DNA of 37,418 nt, taken from the IMG/VR virus record IMGVR_UViG_3300049259_000056, positions 1-37,418 of that record; one strand, given 5' to 3'. Origin of the DNA: a virus. Below the pieces are notes generated by a model. The model was not told the DNA's origin. It was given only the letters and a program-made list of their open reading frames with translations, and did no database searches. Every line of letters begins with the position of its first letter. Position 1 is the stretch's first letter. Positions 31,148 to 37,418 of this stretch are shown here, one piece after another. The position numbers were made by a program, and so were the translations under genes.

Positions 31148-31692
31148 TGTCAGCGCTTTGGTTCTGGCAATGGGTCGAGGAGCCTGACCCTTTCGATCCG
31201 ACGGCATGGAAGCGTAAGCCCCCATGCCGGATATATGCTGCCGATGGAATACGCTATGCGCTCGTCGATGAGGAGTTCTATTCCCAATTGGTTACCATGC
31301 GCGCAACGCGCTATGGCGAAACAAGACCGCGCCGCTGGAACCCGAAGCCTCTTCATCCCAAGCGCAACGGCAGAAAGCTCTATTTCGTTTCCAACGCCGG
31401 ATGGCGGAATGGGGGCGCGGTCTTCCTTCACGTCGCGGTTATGCGTTTATCCGGCATCCTCCCGCCCTCGAAGAAGCACAAGCTCGTCAATCATATCGAC
31501 GGCAAGGAGTGGAATTGCCAGCTGTATAATCTTGAATGGGCTACGCACGTAAAGAACCGCCACACCGCGAACGGTGTTAATCGATTGAATAAGGGGCCAC
31601 ATCATGACGAAGAGGAAGCGGTGGGATGTTCAACTGATCCCATCATCGACGAGGGCGAAACTCCTCCCGAAGTTAAGACAGGCGGCACATGA
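31147..31692 (+). CDS. HNH endonuclease
   Basis: The 181-residue protein has the HNH core VFLHVAVMRLSGILPPSKKH, then LVNHIDGKEWNCQLYNLEWA: H95, N115-H116, D118 and the N-L-E-W ending at 128-131. This is the phage HNH type of homing-like or packaging-type nucleases. The first 90 residues look like a separate recognition region with WFWQWVEEPDPFDPTAW. The start overlaps the helicase stop as TGATG. It is probably a free-standing endonuclease cutting one or both DNA strands. Confidence 0.85.
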   Translation: MSALWFWQWVEEPDPFDPTAWKRKPPCRIYAADGIRYALVDEEFYSQLVTMRATRYGETRPRRWNPKPLHPKRNGRKLYFVSNAGWRNGGAVFLHVAVMRLSGILPPSKKHKLVNHIDGKEWNCQLYNLEWATHVKNRHTANGVNRLNKGPHHDEEEAVGCSTDPIIDEGETPPEVKTGGT

Positions 31693-31813
31693 TGGATGGG
31701 AACCTTGCGGCATGCTCAATATCACGGAAGAGTTCGGCAATGGCTCGACAGCGACACATTACACAGCGCCCTACGTCCTGCTGAAACGAGAAATTTTCTA
31801 TGACGACAAATAG
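31604..31813 (+). CDS. DUF4177-like small protein
   Basis: This 69-residue protein starts inside the HNH gene (AAGGGG upstream). It has KRWDVQLIPSSTRAKLLPKL, AAHDGWEPCGML and YTAPYVLLKREIFY, the strand-helix-GWE-strand pattern of DUF4177-type small proteins. The 89-nt overlap with HNH is large, so the last codons of both genes are mutually constrained. Confidence 0.55.
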   Translation: MTKRKRWDVQLIPSSTRAKLLPKLRQAAHDGWEPCGMLNITEEFGNGSTATHYTAPYVLLKREIFYDDK

Positions 31814-32561
31814 ACCGCGGATATCATCCGACGAGGGGATCAAAAATCTCCGTTCGATGTTCGCGCGAGCGGATAAGATCGATGTTGCGGAAGGGTTGCT
31901 ATCATATCAGCGCTATCATCAGGTCATGCATGAGATAGCCATGTATTACTCTGCTTCGTTGACTAGCACGGTGGCGATCTTCTGTGCGCTATCTCCCAAT
32001 AATGACTACATCGGCAATCTTCGATCCTTGGTCAGCGTGCTTGATGCACGCTCTAAAGGTTGGGGGATCGAAATGGTGCAAGTATCGACCTACCGCCATT
32101 GCCTCCAACGCGCTTGGGCTTACGGGGATGGAATTGATTTTCTCTCCGATGCAAAGGGCCTCAAGATCAGAAGCTTTTACATGAATGTGCTACGTCCAGA
32201 CGATAATCAATACGTGACGGTTGATGGCCATGTCTGTGCGGCATGGCAAGCTCGCCGCCTCGTGATGAAGGAGGCATTAGTCAAAGGCGCAAAAGAATAT
32301 CACCGGATAGCCGATGCAATCAAGAAGCTCGCGTTTGAGGAATTCATGCTTCCTAACCAATATCAGGCGATCATCTGGTTTACACGAAAGCGCGTCTTTC
32401 AAATCAAAGCGGAGATGCATAAGGATTTATTTCTCCCGCCTGATGACGTCTGGCGGACCTATCGGGATGTATCATCCATCAAGCCTTTCCCGGAGCGCAA
32501 GGCGGGAGTTAGCGGGAGACAAAAGAGCCTTTGGGATATTCAAGCGGAATTATTCAAATGA
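31800..32561 (+). CDS. Helix-hairpin-helix/HhH-GPD glycosylase-like phage protein
   Basis: The 253-residue protein is helical, with TSTVAIFCALSPNNDYIGNL (55-74), a motif with KGLKIRSFYMNVLRP (119-133), and YVTVDGHVCAAWQARR (138-153). The order 'glycine/basic hairpin, then V-D-x-H' is that of HhH-GPD DNA glycosylases, and phage proteins of the DUF7178 type share it. A base-excision or modified-base role would fit the deazaguanine genes nearby, but the catalytic Lys/Asp is not certain. It overlaps the previous gene by 14 nt and the next as ATGA. Confidence 0.55.
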   Translation: MTTNRPRISSDEGIKNLRSMFARADKIDVAEGLLSYQRYHQVMHEIAMYYSASLTSTVAIFCALSPNNDYIGNLRSLVSVLDARSKGWGIEMVQVSTYRHCLQRAWAYGDGIDFLSDAKGLKIRSFYMNVLRPDDNQYVTVDGHVCAAWQARRLVMKEALVKGAKEYHRIADAIKKLAFEEFMLPNQYQAIIWFTRKRVFQIKAEMHKDLFLPPDDVWRTYRDVSSIKPFPERKAGVSGRQKSLWDIQAELFK

Positions 32562-32746
32562 TCGGACATACAGAAGATCGCAAGTGGTTCTGGTTCAGCA
32601 TCACGTCTGATTTTGATGAGCACGGAAGGCTTCAATATGAATTCTACTGTTTCGATACGCGGATTGAGCGTGGCTGGTGCAAGGAAATAGAACTGAGCGA
32701 CAGATTTGATTTGGCCGTCGCCGCTGCAAAGGAATGGCTCCAATGA
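32558..32746 (+). CDS. Hypothetical small protein (62 aa)
   Basis: It starts in an ATGA overlap and ends in another at 32743-32746. The product reads IGHTEDRKWFWFSITSDFDE, YEFYCFDTRIERGWCKEIEL, FDLAVAAAKEWLQ. It is aromatic and beta-rich with a C-terminal helix. It is the small gene just before the SNF2 helicase, perhaps a cofactor. Not recognised. Confidence 0.65.
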   Translation: MIGHTEDRKWFWFSITSDFDEHGRLQYEFYCFDTRIERGWCKEIELSDRFDLAVAAAKEWLQ

Positions 32747-34374
32747 GAAGCCGCCCCGCTTGGCTCCTTGCCAAGATCGCGAGAGAAAGGCGTTCGAAGG
32801 TGATCCTAAAGCGGGGCACCATCCCGCAACGCACTATTGATGCCTTCCTAGACCGCGATAGGCGGGATTTCCGGGCGTTCCTAAAGATGCCTGATAGGAA
32901 GCTCGATGCCTTGGCCTCGAAGCTCCCAACCTTGCCCCCTATCTGGCACGGCCTCCGAACAAATCAAAAAGCCTGCCTGATCATCGGAGCGCGGGAACGC
33001 CGCTTCTTTTTCATGAATGATACCGGCACCGGCAAAACGTTATTGACGATCGCATTGGCTGAATACTTCTACAAGCTTGGTGAGATTGATCATATGCTCG
33101 TACTCGTACCACGACGCCCGAATAAATACGAATGGGCGGACGAGATTGAGAAGCATTCTCCGAATACGCCTTACGTCGTGCTTGAAGGATCGACCAAGAA
33201 CAAATGGCAACAGATCGAGGAGAACCCGGACGCCCTTCTTTTCATCGAAAGTTACGCCGGGCTTCCCTATCTCTGTACAACACTGAAAGAAAAGAAGAAG
33301 GCGAAAGGCAATGAGCGCGTACTCAATCTGCGTCTTGCCAAGAAGCTCGCACAATTCTTTCAGGGATTGACGACGGACGAAGCCGTGCAAGGAGGATTGG
33401 GCAGCAAGGATACGCTGCCGTGGCGTATCTGCCGTCAGCTAACCAACGATGAAGCGTCGATCTACTTCACTCTGACTGGTACTCCTTTCGGTCGCGATCC
33501 CATTCTCGTTTGGCCTCAAATGTGGTTGGTCGACCGCGGCTACTCCTTGGGAGAGAACCAAGCAATCTTCCGCTCTGTCTTTTATACGGCGCAAACCAAT
33601 CCGATGGGGGCTATTGAGTACACGTATCAAAAGAAAAAGAAGCGCTTGCTGCACGACTTCCTAGCCGATGCATCGATCCGCTTTGAAGCCGATAGCCGGG
33701 ACCTCCCTCGCGTCAACTCAATCCAGAAATATTGCATGCTCCCGGGTGATGCGAGCACTTACTATGAGCAAGCGAAGAAACGCTTCATTGCCGCTCATGG
33801 AAATTACGAGGAGCAGAAGAATGCTTTTCTTCGCATGCGCCAGATATCATCCGGCTATTGCGGCTTCTGGGATGATGAGCACGGAACGAAAGCCTCCTTG
33901 GAATTTGACGACAATCCAAAGCTCGACGCGCTCCTGACTTGGGTGCAGGGGATCGACGAGCAATATAAACAGATCATCTTCTACGAATTCACATGGTCGG
34001 GATTGAAGATCGCAGCGGAGCTTAAGAAGCTCAAGATTGGTTACGCTCATCTCTACGGCGGCACGAAGGATGCGCAAGCGGAGAAGCATCGCTTCACGCA
34101 AGATGAAGATTGCTCCGTGCTGATCATGCAGAATAGCTTTGGCGTGGGGCTCAATGTCCAGATTGCGAAGTATGCCGCATTCTATGAAGCACCCGTCTCC
34201 CCGATCACGCGTAAGCAATGCTGGCGTCGGATCGAGCGGCAAGAGAGCACACATTCAACCGTGTTTATTGCTGACATGATCATGCGTGGAACGGTCGACG
34301 AACGCATCCTCGAATTTCACAAGGAAGGAGAGGACCTTTTCAAGGCGATCATTCAGGGAAAGGTGAAGCTATGA
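32743..34374 (+). CDS. SNF2-type DNA helicase/ATPase
   Basis: The 543-residue protein has Q-motif-like LRTNQKACLIIG, Walker A MNDTGTGKTLLTIALAEYFY (91-110), Walker B/DEAx TTDEAVQGGLGS (210-221), TLTGTPFGRDP (243-253) and the C-terminal motor KLKIGYAHLYGGTKDAQAEK. It then has SFGVGLNVQIAKYAAFYEAP and QCWRRIERQEST. These are the SNF2/SF2 motifs. It could remodel DNA-bound proteins during replication or recombination. The start overlaps the upstream stop as ATGA, with AAGGA upstream. Confidence 0.88.
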   Translation: MRSRPAWLLAKIARERRSKVILKRGTIPQRTIDAFLDRDRRDFRAFLKMPDRKLDALASKLPTLPPIWHGLRTNQKACLIIGARERRFFFMNDTGTGKTLLTIALAEYFYKLGEIDHMLVLVPRRPNKYEWADEIEKHSPNTPYVVLEGSTKNKWQQIEENPDALLFIESYAGLPYLCTTLKEKKKAKGNERVLNLRLAKKLAQFFQGLTTDEAVQGGLGSKDTLPWRICRQLTNDEASIYFTLTGTPFGRDPILVWPQMWLVDRGYSLGENQAIFRSVFYTAQTNPMGAIEYTYQKKKKRLLHDFLADASIRFEADSRDLPRVNSIQKYCMLPGDASTYYEQAKKRFIAAHGNYEEQKNAFLRMRQISSGYCGFWDDEHGTKASLEFDDNPKLDALLTWVQGIDEQYKQIIFYEFTWSGLKIAAELKKLKIGYAHLYGGTKDAQAEKHRFTQDEDCSVLIMQNSFGVGLNVQIAKYAAFYEAPVSPITRKQCWRRIERQESTHSTVFIADMIMRGTVDERILEFHKEGEDLFKAIIQGKVKL

Positions 34375-34601
34375 CGGCAGTCACTTTCTATCATCGCGAT
34401 GGAAGCAAGGAGGTCGTCGAGATGTGCGGATGGACCGTGCATGTTGAAGCTCCCGCGCTGCGACATAAGGGCTACGCGGGATGGCCGACGCACCCGCCTC
34501 CTCATGGATGGCGTCAGGAGATGGCGGACGAAATCAACGACCTGCTTGATTGGGCAAGGGCGGATCGCAACAATCGCTTCCCGCCCGATCCTCTCTACTA
34601 G
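34371..34601 (+). CDS. Hypothetical small protein, last gene of the plus operon
   Basis: The 76-residue product starts in ATGA with the helicase stop: TAVTFYHRDGSKEVVEMCGW, then HPPPHGWRQEMADEINDLLD and ARADRNNRFPPDPLY. Its beta-first start followed by a helix looks folded. Not recognised. Confidence 0.65.
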   Translation: MTAVTFYHRDGSKEVVEMCGWTVHVEAPALRHKGYAGWPTHPPPHGWRQEMADEINDLLDWARADRNNRFPPDPLY

Positions 34602-35254
34602 AGCGGATTGCCCTCGTAATCGCGCTAGGAAGCCCCCTCACGAGCTTATCAGCCCTAGGCTACCAGCCTAGCAGGCGGGGCAGAATTCCGCGTCGGCGGG
34701 CTTCCCTAGGGGCCTTCGTAAAGCCTTGGAAATGTTACGAGAATTTCCGCCCCGGAAGCCTCGTAAATCTGCTTGCAACTCAGCCCTCCTGTCACTATTC
34801 TATGCCTGCGATTGGCGAATAGCTGATTGAAGGACCGAAGGGAGGCCCGAAAGGACTTCCTCCCTTTGCAGCCAAAGGAGCGGGCTTCCTAGCCTAGCTT
34901 CCTCTCCGAGGACCCTCAGTGAGGGGATGATCCGGAAGGAAGCACTAGAAAGAAGCAATCTCCCCGATCACCGGCAGGTCAAGACTGCCGGGATGCTACG
35001 CGCGAGCGCCCCTAGAGGGCCGCGCTAGCGAAGCATAGCCCGCATGATTGCGCGCTTCCTCTTCTCTGGCACTAGCGCTAACGAGCCTCCCCTTCACGAT
35101 CAAAGCCTAATGGCGCTTCGAAGCTTTGGCTTCCTTGCAGGATCATCAAAGCATGATCTAACTCGCAAGATGCGCGGCTGAATATCTGATCTGTCTCTCT
35201 CTCCAAATGATCATAGACGAGCGTGCGAGCCCTATGGGCCGCGCTTGCTTGCGA
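34602..35254. other. Non-coding, hairpin-dense, CTAG-rich region
   Basis: No gene is supported in these 653 nt. There are several perfect small hairpins: CTAGGCT/AGCCTAG (34655-34661 with 34665-34671) and CCGGCAG/CTGCCGG (34971-34977 with 34985-34991). There is also a terminator-like AAGGGAGG/CCTCCCTT stem. CTAG occurs 13 times from 34598 to 35285. Open frames in both directions look like chance. Confidence 0.55.
34838..34867 (+). terminator. Terminator-like hairpin after the plus operon
   Basis: AAGGGAGG (34838-34845) pairs with CCTCCCTT (34859-34866), and only one further T follows. The T-run is short, so a weak or Rho-assisted terminator is the most that can be said. It stands 240 nt downstream of the operon's last gene. 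Confidence 0.35.
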
Positions 35255-35367
35255 GAGCATCGCAAGAGGGGCTAGCTTCGGCTAGCCTCTTCACGATGCT
35301 CTAAGCATCACCCGGGGCGGCGAATGATAACGGATGCTGCCCCACTCATTCATAGGAGAGAAAAATC
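35255..35367 (+). promoter_or_regulatory. Repeated RNA leader, copy 0 (divergent first copy)
   Basis: P1 is GAGCATCG/CGATGCTC (35255-35262 with 35294-35301). It encloses the stem GGCTAGC/GCTAGCC closed by a TTCG loop. P3 is GATGC/GCATC (35295-35299 with 35305-35309), which shares bases with P1, so the two exclude each other. Unlike the other copies it has an extra stem GGGGCGGC/GCTGCCCC (35314-35321 with 35336-35343). The ribosome box with AGGAGAG then leads to the ATG at 35368. Confidence 0.7.
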
Positions 35368-35577
35368 ATGGCCCGCAAATATCACTCACTGCTCGAACGC
35401 ATCGACGGTCGCTGGTCAATCCAATTCGGCGACTTCGACCGCGAGGTCGTTAGGCAGGAGTTGGAGGATGTGCACGAGGGCGTCCCATTCGTCAAGAAGA
35501 AGGACTTGAAAATTATCACGACCGCCGAAAATCAAGCCGCTATCGCAGCGGCGGTTGCGAAGCTGAACGGAGAATGA
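35368..35577 (+). CDS. Small protein (69 aa) led by RNA leader copy 0
   Basis: The product is ARKYHSLLERIDGRWSIQFG, DFDREVVRQELEDVHEGVPF, then KKKDLKIITTAENQAAIAAA. It is an alpha/beta protein beginning with a beta hairpin rich in W/F and ending in an alanine helix. AGGAGAG lies upstream. Its layout resembles small phage proteins of the 'ribonuclease/antirestriction-like' size class, but I recognise no family. Confidence 0.7.
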   Translation: MARKYHSLLERIDGRWSIQFGDFDREVVRQELEDVHEGVPFVKKKDLKIITTAENQAAIAAAVAKLNGE

Positions 35578-35647
35578 ATTGCAGCTAGCGCCCTCCCGAT
35601 GAGGAGGGCGTCAGGGTGCAATGGGCACCTTCATAGGAGAGAGACAA
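35578..35647 (+). promoter_or_regulatory. Repeated RNA leader, copy 1
   Basis: P1 is ATTGCA/TGCAAT (35578-35583 with 35617-35622); it starts right after the previous gene's TGA. The enclosed stem is CGCCCTCC/GGAGGGCG (35589-35596 with 35603-35610). P3 is GGTGC/GCACC (35615-35619 with 35625-35629) and shares TGC with P1. TTCATAGGAGAGAGACAAA then meets the ATG at 35648. Confidence 0.8.
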
Positions 35648-35842
35648 ATGTATAGCTACGAAATCAACATCGCGGTTAACGGCTTGCACTACGCAAAGAT
35701 GATCCTTCCGGTGACCACGAGCGAAACACAAGCGAAGATAAAAGCAAAGAACATCTTCGAAGCTCTTTCGGACAGCTTCAACGCGACCGTCGTGATCGAC
35801 CTGACCCGAAAATCTAACATAATCGAAGCGGTCGAGTTCTAA
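35648..35842 (+). CDS. Small protein (64 aa) led by RNA leader copy 1
   Basis: I start at 35648, because the longer frame would read the leader as FIGERQ before the Met. The product is YSYEINIAVNGLHYAKMILP, VTTSETQAKIKAKNIFEALS, then FNATVVIDLTRKSNIIEAVE. It is a beta-alpha-beta fold, perhaps ferredoxin-like. Unrecognised; the RNA leader is the best clue. Confidence 0.7.
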   Translation: MYSYEINIAVNGLHYAKMILPVTTSETQAKIKAKNIFEALSDSFNATVVIDLTRKSNIIEAVEF

Positions 35843-35845
35843 ACA

Positions 35846-35916
35846 ATTGCAGCGAAGCGCCCTTTTCTTTGGGAGGGCGTCACGGTGCAATCACGCACTT
35901 CATAGGAGAGAGACAA
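35846..35916 (+). promoter_or_regulatory. Repeated RNA leader, copy 2
   Basis: P1 is ATTGCA/TGCAAT (35846-35851 with 35886-35891). The enclosed stem is CGCCCT/AGGGCG (35858-35863 with 35874-35879). P3 is GTGC/GCAC (35885-35888 with 35895-35898), one G-T pair longer at most. The same ribosome box leads to the ATG at 35917. Confidence 0.78.
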
Positions 35917-36183
35917 ATGACGACCAAGACCAAGACCGCGAAGACTTCCGCCCGCCGCGCTTCCTCTTCGACCAAGAAGGCTTCGAAGAGCGCGCGTCGC
36001 GACATCAGCCCGCGGTCGGCGATCCGGGAGCGCTTGGAGAAGAGCGGTCGCGATGCCGCTTTCGCTTTCGGAGTCAAGCTCAAGGGCATGAGCGAAGCGA
36101 CGGTCCGCCGCTACATCGCCTTCTTCCTCTCGAAGAAGGGCAAGACGGAAGCGAAGAAAGCCGCCAAGAAGAAGGCGGCTTGA
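35917..36183 (+). CDS. Histone H1-like Lys/Ala/Ser-rich DNA-binding protein
   Basis: The 88-residue product is TKTKTAKTSARRASSSTKKA, SKSARRDISPRSAIRERLEK, FAFGVKLKGMSEATVRRYIA and ends KKGKTEAKKAAKKKAA. The two flanking arms are basic and disordered, as in bacterial/phage H1-like proteins. The centre (about 30-70) can form a small helical domain. It should bind DNA without sequence preference and may organise or shield phage DNA. The start at 35917 uses the constant ribosome box. Confidence 0.75.
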   Translation: MTTKTKTAKTSARRASSSTKKASKSARRDISPRSAIRERLEKSGRDAAFAFGVKLKGMSEATVRRYIAFFLSKKGKTEAKKAAKKKAA

Positions 36184-36196
36184 TCCGCCAAGCAGG

Positions 36197-36267
36197 AGTG
36201 CAACGAAGGGGAGCGCCTTAGTGCGCTCTCTCACGATGCGCTTTGCATCATCATAGGAGAGAGACAA
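36197..36267 (+). promoter_or_regulatory. Repeated RNA leader, copy 3
   Basis: P1 is AGTGCA/TGCGCT (36197-36202 with 36237-36242) with one G-T pair, a covarying version. The enclosed stem is GAGCGC/GCGCTC (36211-36216 with 36223-36228). P3 is GATGC/GCATC (36235-36239 with 36245-36249). The same box leads to the ATG at 36268. Confidence 0.75.
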
Positions 36268-36522
36268 ATGACGAAAACGTACATCTGGTCCGTCAATGGA
36301 CGGGGAGCTTTCCCGCTCGACATGCTGCGCTTCGACGCATGTTATCCTGCGACCAGCGCCGATGTCGACGCGATCCAGCGCTCACTTGATCCGCTGGAAC
36401 GCCGGGAAGCCGGATCGAAAGGCTTCTCCGTAACGCTGCGCTCCCAAATCGCGGGAGCGGAAGAGGCGCGGTGGAATTCTTTCGGTTGGCGCGTCAGTGA
36501 TAAACGCGAAGAGCGCCGCTAG
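36268..36522 (+). CDS. Hypothetical small protein (84 aa) led by RNA leader copy 3
   Basis: The product reads TKTYIWSVNGRGAFPLDMLR, FDACYPATSADVDAIQRSLD, PLERREAGSKGFSVTLRSQI and ends VSDKREERR. Beta strands surround a central helix. It is possibly a small nucleic-acid or protein binder. Not recognised. The next gene starts 3 nt after its stop without a leader of its own. Confidence 0.7.
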   Translation: MTKTYIWSVNGRGAFPLDMLRFDACYPATSADVDAIQRSLDPLERREAGSKGFSVTLRSQIAGAEEARWNSFGWRVSDKREERR

Positions 36523-36525
36523 ATC

Positions 36526-36726
36526 ATGCGCCCTTCATACAACACACGAACGCCAATCGTCGAACGTCGCGGCAAGGAAGCGGTGTTCAACAAGATCAAT
36601 GAGCTTCGCGTCAAGATCGGGCGACCGAAGATGACGCGAGACTACATGGACCGAGTCGGCTTGGAAGCTCTTCGAAAAGACCTAGCCTGCCTCCAATTCG
36701 AGAATGCAGCGAAGGGGAGCGCCTAG
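36526..36726 (+). CDS. Basic small protein (66 aa), second gene of a pair
   Basis: The product is RPSYNTRTPIVERRGKEAVF, NKINELRVKIGRPKMTRDYM, RVGLEALRKDLACLQFENAA. It is a helical basic protein. It lacks a leader and has only a weak ribosome site, so it probably depends on coupling to the previous gene. Its last codons and stop are inside leader copy 4. Confidence 0.6.
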   Translation: MRPSYNTRTPIVERRGKEAVFNKINELRVKIGRPKMTRDYMDRVGLEALRKDLACLQFENAAKGSA

Positions 36727-36775
36727 CGCGCTCCCTCACGGTGCATTTACCCGCACCTTCATAGGAGAGAGACAA
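36703..36775 (+). promoter_or_regulatory. Repeated RNA leader, copy 4 (overlaps the end of a gene)
   Basis: P1 is AATGCA/TGCATT (36703-36708 with 36742-36747), a covarying pair compared with copies 1-2. The enclosed stem is GGGAGCGC/GCGCTCCC (36715-36722 with 36728-36735), and the TAG stop of the 66-aa gene lies in its loop. P3 is GGTGC/GCACC (36740-36744 with 36753-36757). The ribosome box meets the ATG at 36776. Confidence 0.8.
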
Positions 36776-37270
36776 ATGGAACGCTTGTTAATGAACGCAC
36801 CGACCCTCGACTTCAACGTGGAATTCGATCGTTGGGTTCTCAAGCTCAATCTGCAAGGAACGGTGCGGCTCGACGAACTCGAGCGCTCCTACGAGATGAT
36901 GGTCCAATGCGCCTTTCAAGGAGAAGAAGAGGGCTGGTTCCAGTACCGCTTCATCCGATGGGAAATGGGCGATTGGGTCGAGGTCATCACGCGCGCCGAA
37001 TTCGACCAGCGCGTGAAGGATATCCGGGAGCATGAGGGCGACCGGATCGCCAACGCTTGGGCGGAAGGTCAAGACCAAGTCGACATAATCAACGACTACC
37101 ATCCGGTCTTTCTGCTCCGGGATCATTGGGAAGCAATGATCAAGCTTGGCCTCTTCTTCCCCTCCGTGACTAACCGGCAATGGCAAGGGAAGCCGACCAA
37201 TCCGGAACTCAAGGCCAAGCTTGACGCGATCGTAAAGGACGAACGCGACTTCGTCGTCGATCCCACCTGA
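36776..37270 (+). CDS. Hypothetical protein (164 aa) led by RNA leader copy 4
   Basis: The start at 36776 uses the constant box, and the longer frame again reads the leader. The product begins LLMNAPTLDFNVEFDRWVLK. It then has NLQGTVRLDELERSYEMMVQ, an acidic aromatic part (EGWFQYRFIRWEMGDWVEVI) and DHWEAMIKLGLFFPSVTNRQ. The acidic N-terminal two thirds suggest a DNA-mimic or protein-binding factor, which is speculative. Not recognised. Confidence 0.7.
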   Translation: MERLLMNAPTLDFNVEFDRWVLKLNLQGTVRLDELERSYEMMVQCAFQGEEEGWFQYRFIRWEMGDWVEVITRAEFDQRVKDIREHEGDRIANAWAEGQDQVDIINDYHPVFLLRDHWEAMIKLGLFFPSVTNRQWQGKPTNPELKAKLDAIVKDERDFVVDPT

Positions 37271-37276
37271 TCAGGG

Positions 37277-37347
37277 AATGCAGCTAGGGCGCACCCATCC
37301 GGGGTGCGCCTCGTGGTGCATTTTTGCACTTCATAGGAGAGAGACAA
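37277..37347 (+). promoter_or_regulatory. Repeated RNA leader, copy 5
   Basis: P1 is AATGCA/TGCATT (37277-37282 with 37317-37322). The enclosed stem is GGCGCACCC/GGGTGCGCC (37288-37296 with 37302-37310), 9 bp. P3 is GTGC/GCAC (37316-37319 with 37326-37329). The box then leads to the ATG at 37348. Confidence 0.8.
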
Positions 37348-37418
37348 ATGGCCAAGAAGAAAGCCACCAAAGTAAAGGCGGCAAAGCGTGCCGCTCCTGT
37401 CGAGCGTAAGGCGAAAGA
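37348..37418 (+). CDS. Lys/Ala-rich histone-like protein (partial)
   Basis: The frame is open to the window end: MAKKKATKVKAAKRAAPVER and further. It is strongly basic, like the 88-residue H1-like protein, and probably also binds DNA. The C-terminus is outside the window. Confidence 0.6.
   Translation, partial: MAKKKATKVKAAKRAAPVERKAK

Noticed and set aside
34550-34822. Plus-strand 90-codon frame through the non-coding region
   Set aside because: It overlaps a good gene at its start, has no ribosome site and its composition follows the hairpin repeats.
35621-35647. Leader reading frame giving FIGERQ before several small genes
   Set aside because: The same peptide arises wherever the constant ribosome box is read in frame. 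Starting there would place the ribosome site inside the gene, so these are not true N-termini.
1-37418. CRISPR array, insertion sequence, integrase or att site
   Set aside because: No spaced direct repeats of CRISPR type, no transposase or integrase gene and no duplicated attachment core were seen; the only repeats are the six leader RNAs.

Overview
The window is part of a tailed double-stranded DNA phage genome (Caudoviricetes), or a closely related prophage. It reads as a myovirus: it carries P2-type baseplate proteins (gpV, gpW/gp25 and gpJ families) next to a head module of terminase large subunit, DUF1073 portal, Mu gpF-like head protein, DUF2213 protease/scaffold, cement protein, DUF2184 capsid and DUF4054 connector. 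Gene density, short ATGA/TGATG overlaps and the lack of any bacterial housekeeping gene fit a phage. The host cannot be read directly; fairly GC-rich coding DNA and the protein families suggest a proteobacterium.

Layout. Positions 1-22264 hold the late genes, all on the minus strand, so they are transcribed from right to left: signal-peptide protein, small terminase-like protein, a gene with two in-frame starts, TerL, a block of small overlapping genes (some membrane proteins), portal, MuF head protein, a small virion-like protein, a sialidase-like receptor-binding protein, protease/scaffold with a nested scaffold start, cement, major capsid, head completion/connector genes, then baseplate V, W and J, a methyltransferase and a glycine-rich fibre running off the left end. 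Tail sheath, tube and tape measure are not in the window. Positions 22592-26603 hold a second minus-strand operon of small accessory genes headed by queF (preQ0 reductase), with a GNAT acetyltransferase, a low-molecular-weight phosphatase-like protein, zinc-ribbon proteins and a membrane protein. It appears to end at an intrinsic terminator near 22300.

A divergent region (26604-27295) separates this from the plus-strand operon at 27296-34601. Its plus-strand leader carries two perfect hairpins and then an intrinsic terminator. The operon encodes small proteins, QueE, a DnaB-like helicase, an HNH endonuclease, a DUF4177-like protein, a helix-hairpin-helix glycosylase-like protein and an SNF2-type helicase. 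QueE and QueF together suggest 7-deazaguanine (preQ1-type) modification of phage DNA or of tRNA; the other pathway enzymes and a DNA transglycosylase are not visible here.

Positions 34602-35254 are non-coding, hairpin-dense and rich in CTAG. From 35255 to the right end, at least six small genes are each preceded by the same kind of RNA leader. Each leader has a variable GC-rich stem-loop enclosed by a short helix P1, a second hairpin P3 whose 5' arm overlaps the 3' arm of P1, and a constant ribosome-binding box. P1 and P3 cannot form together, and both are kept by compensatory changes between copies. This six-copy, apparently bistable leader family is the strongest candidate for an undescribed system in the window. 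Two of the genes it leads encode lysine/alanine-rich, histone-like proteins.
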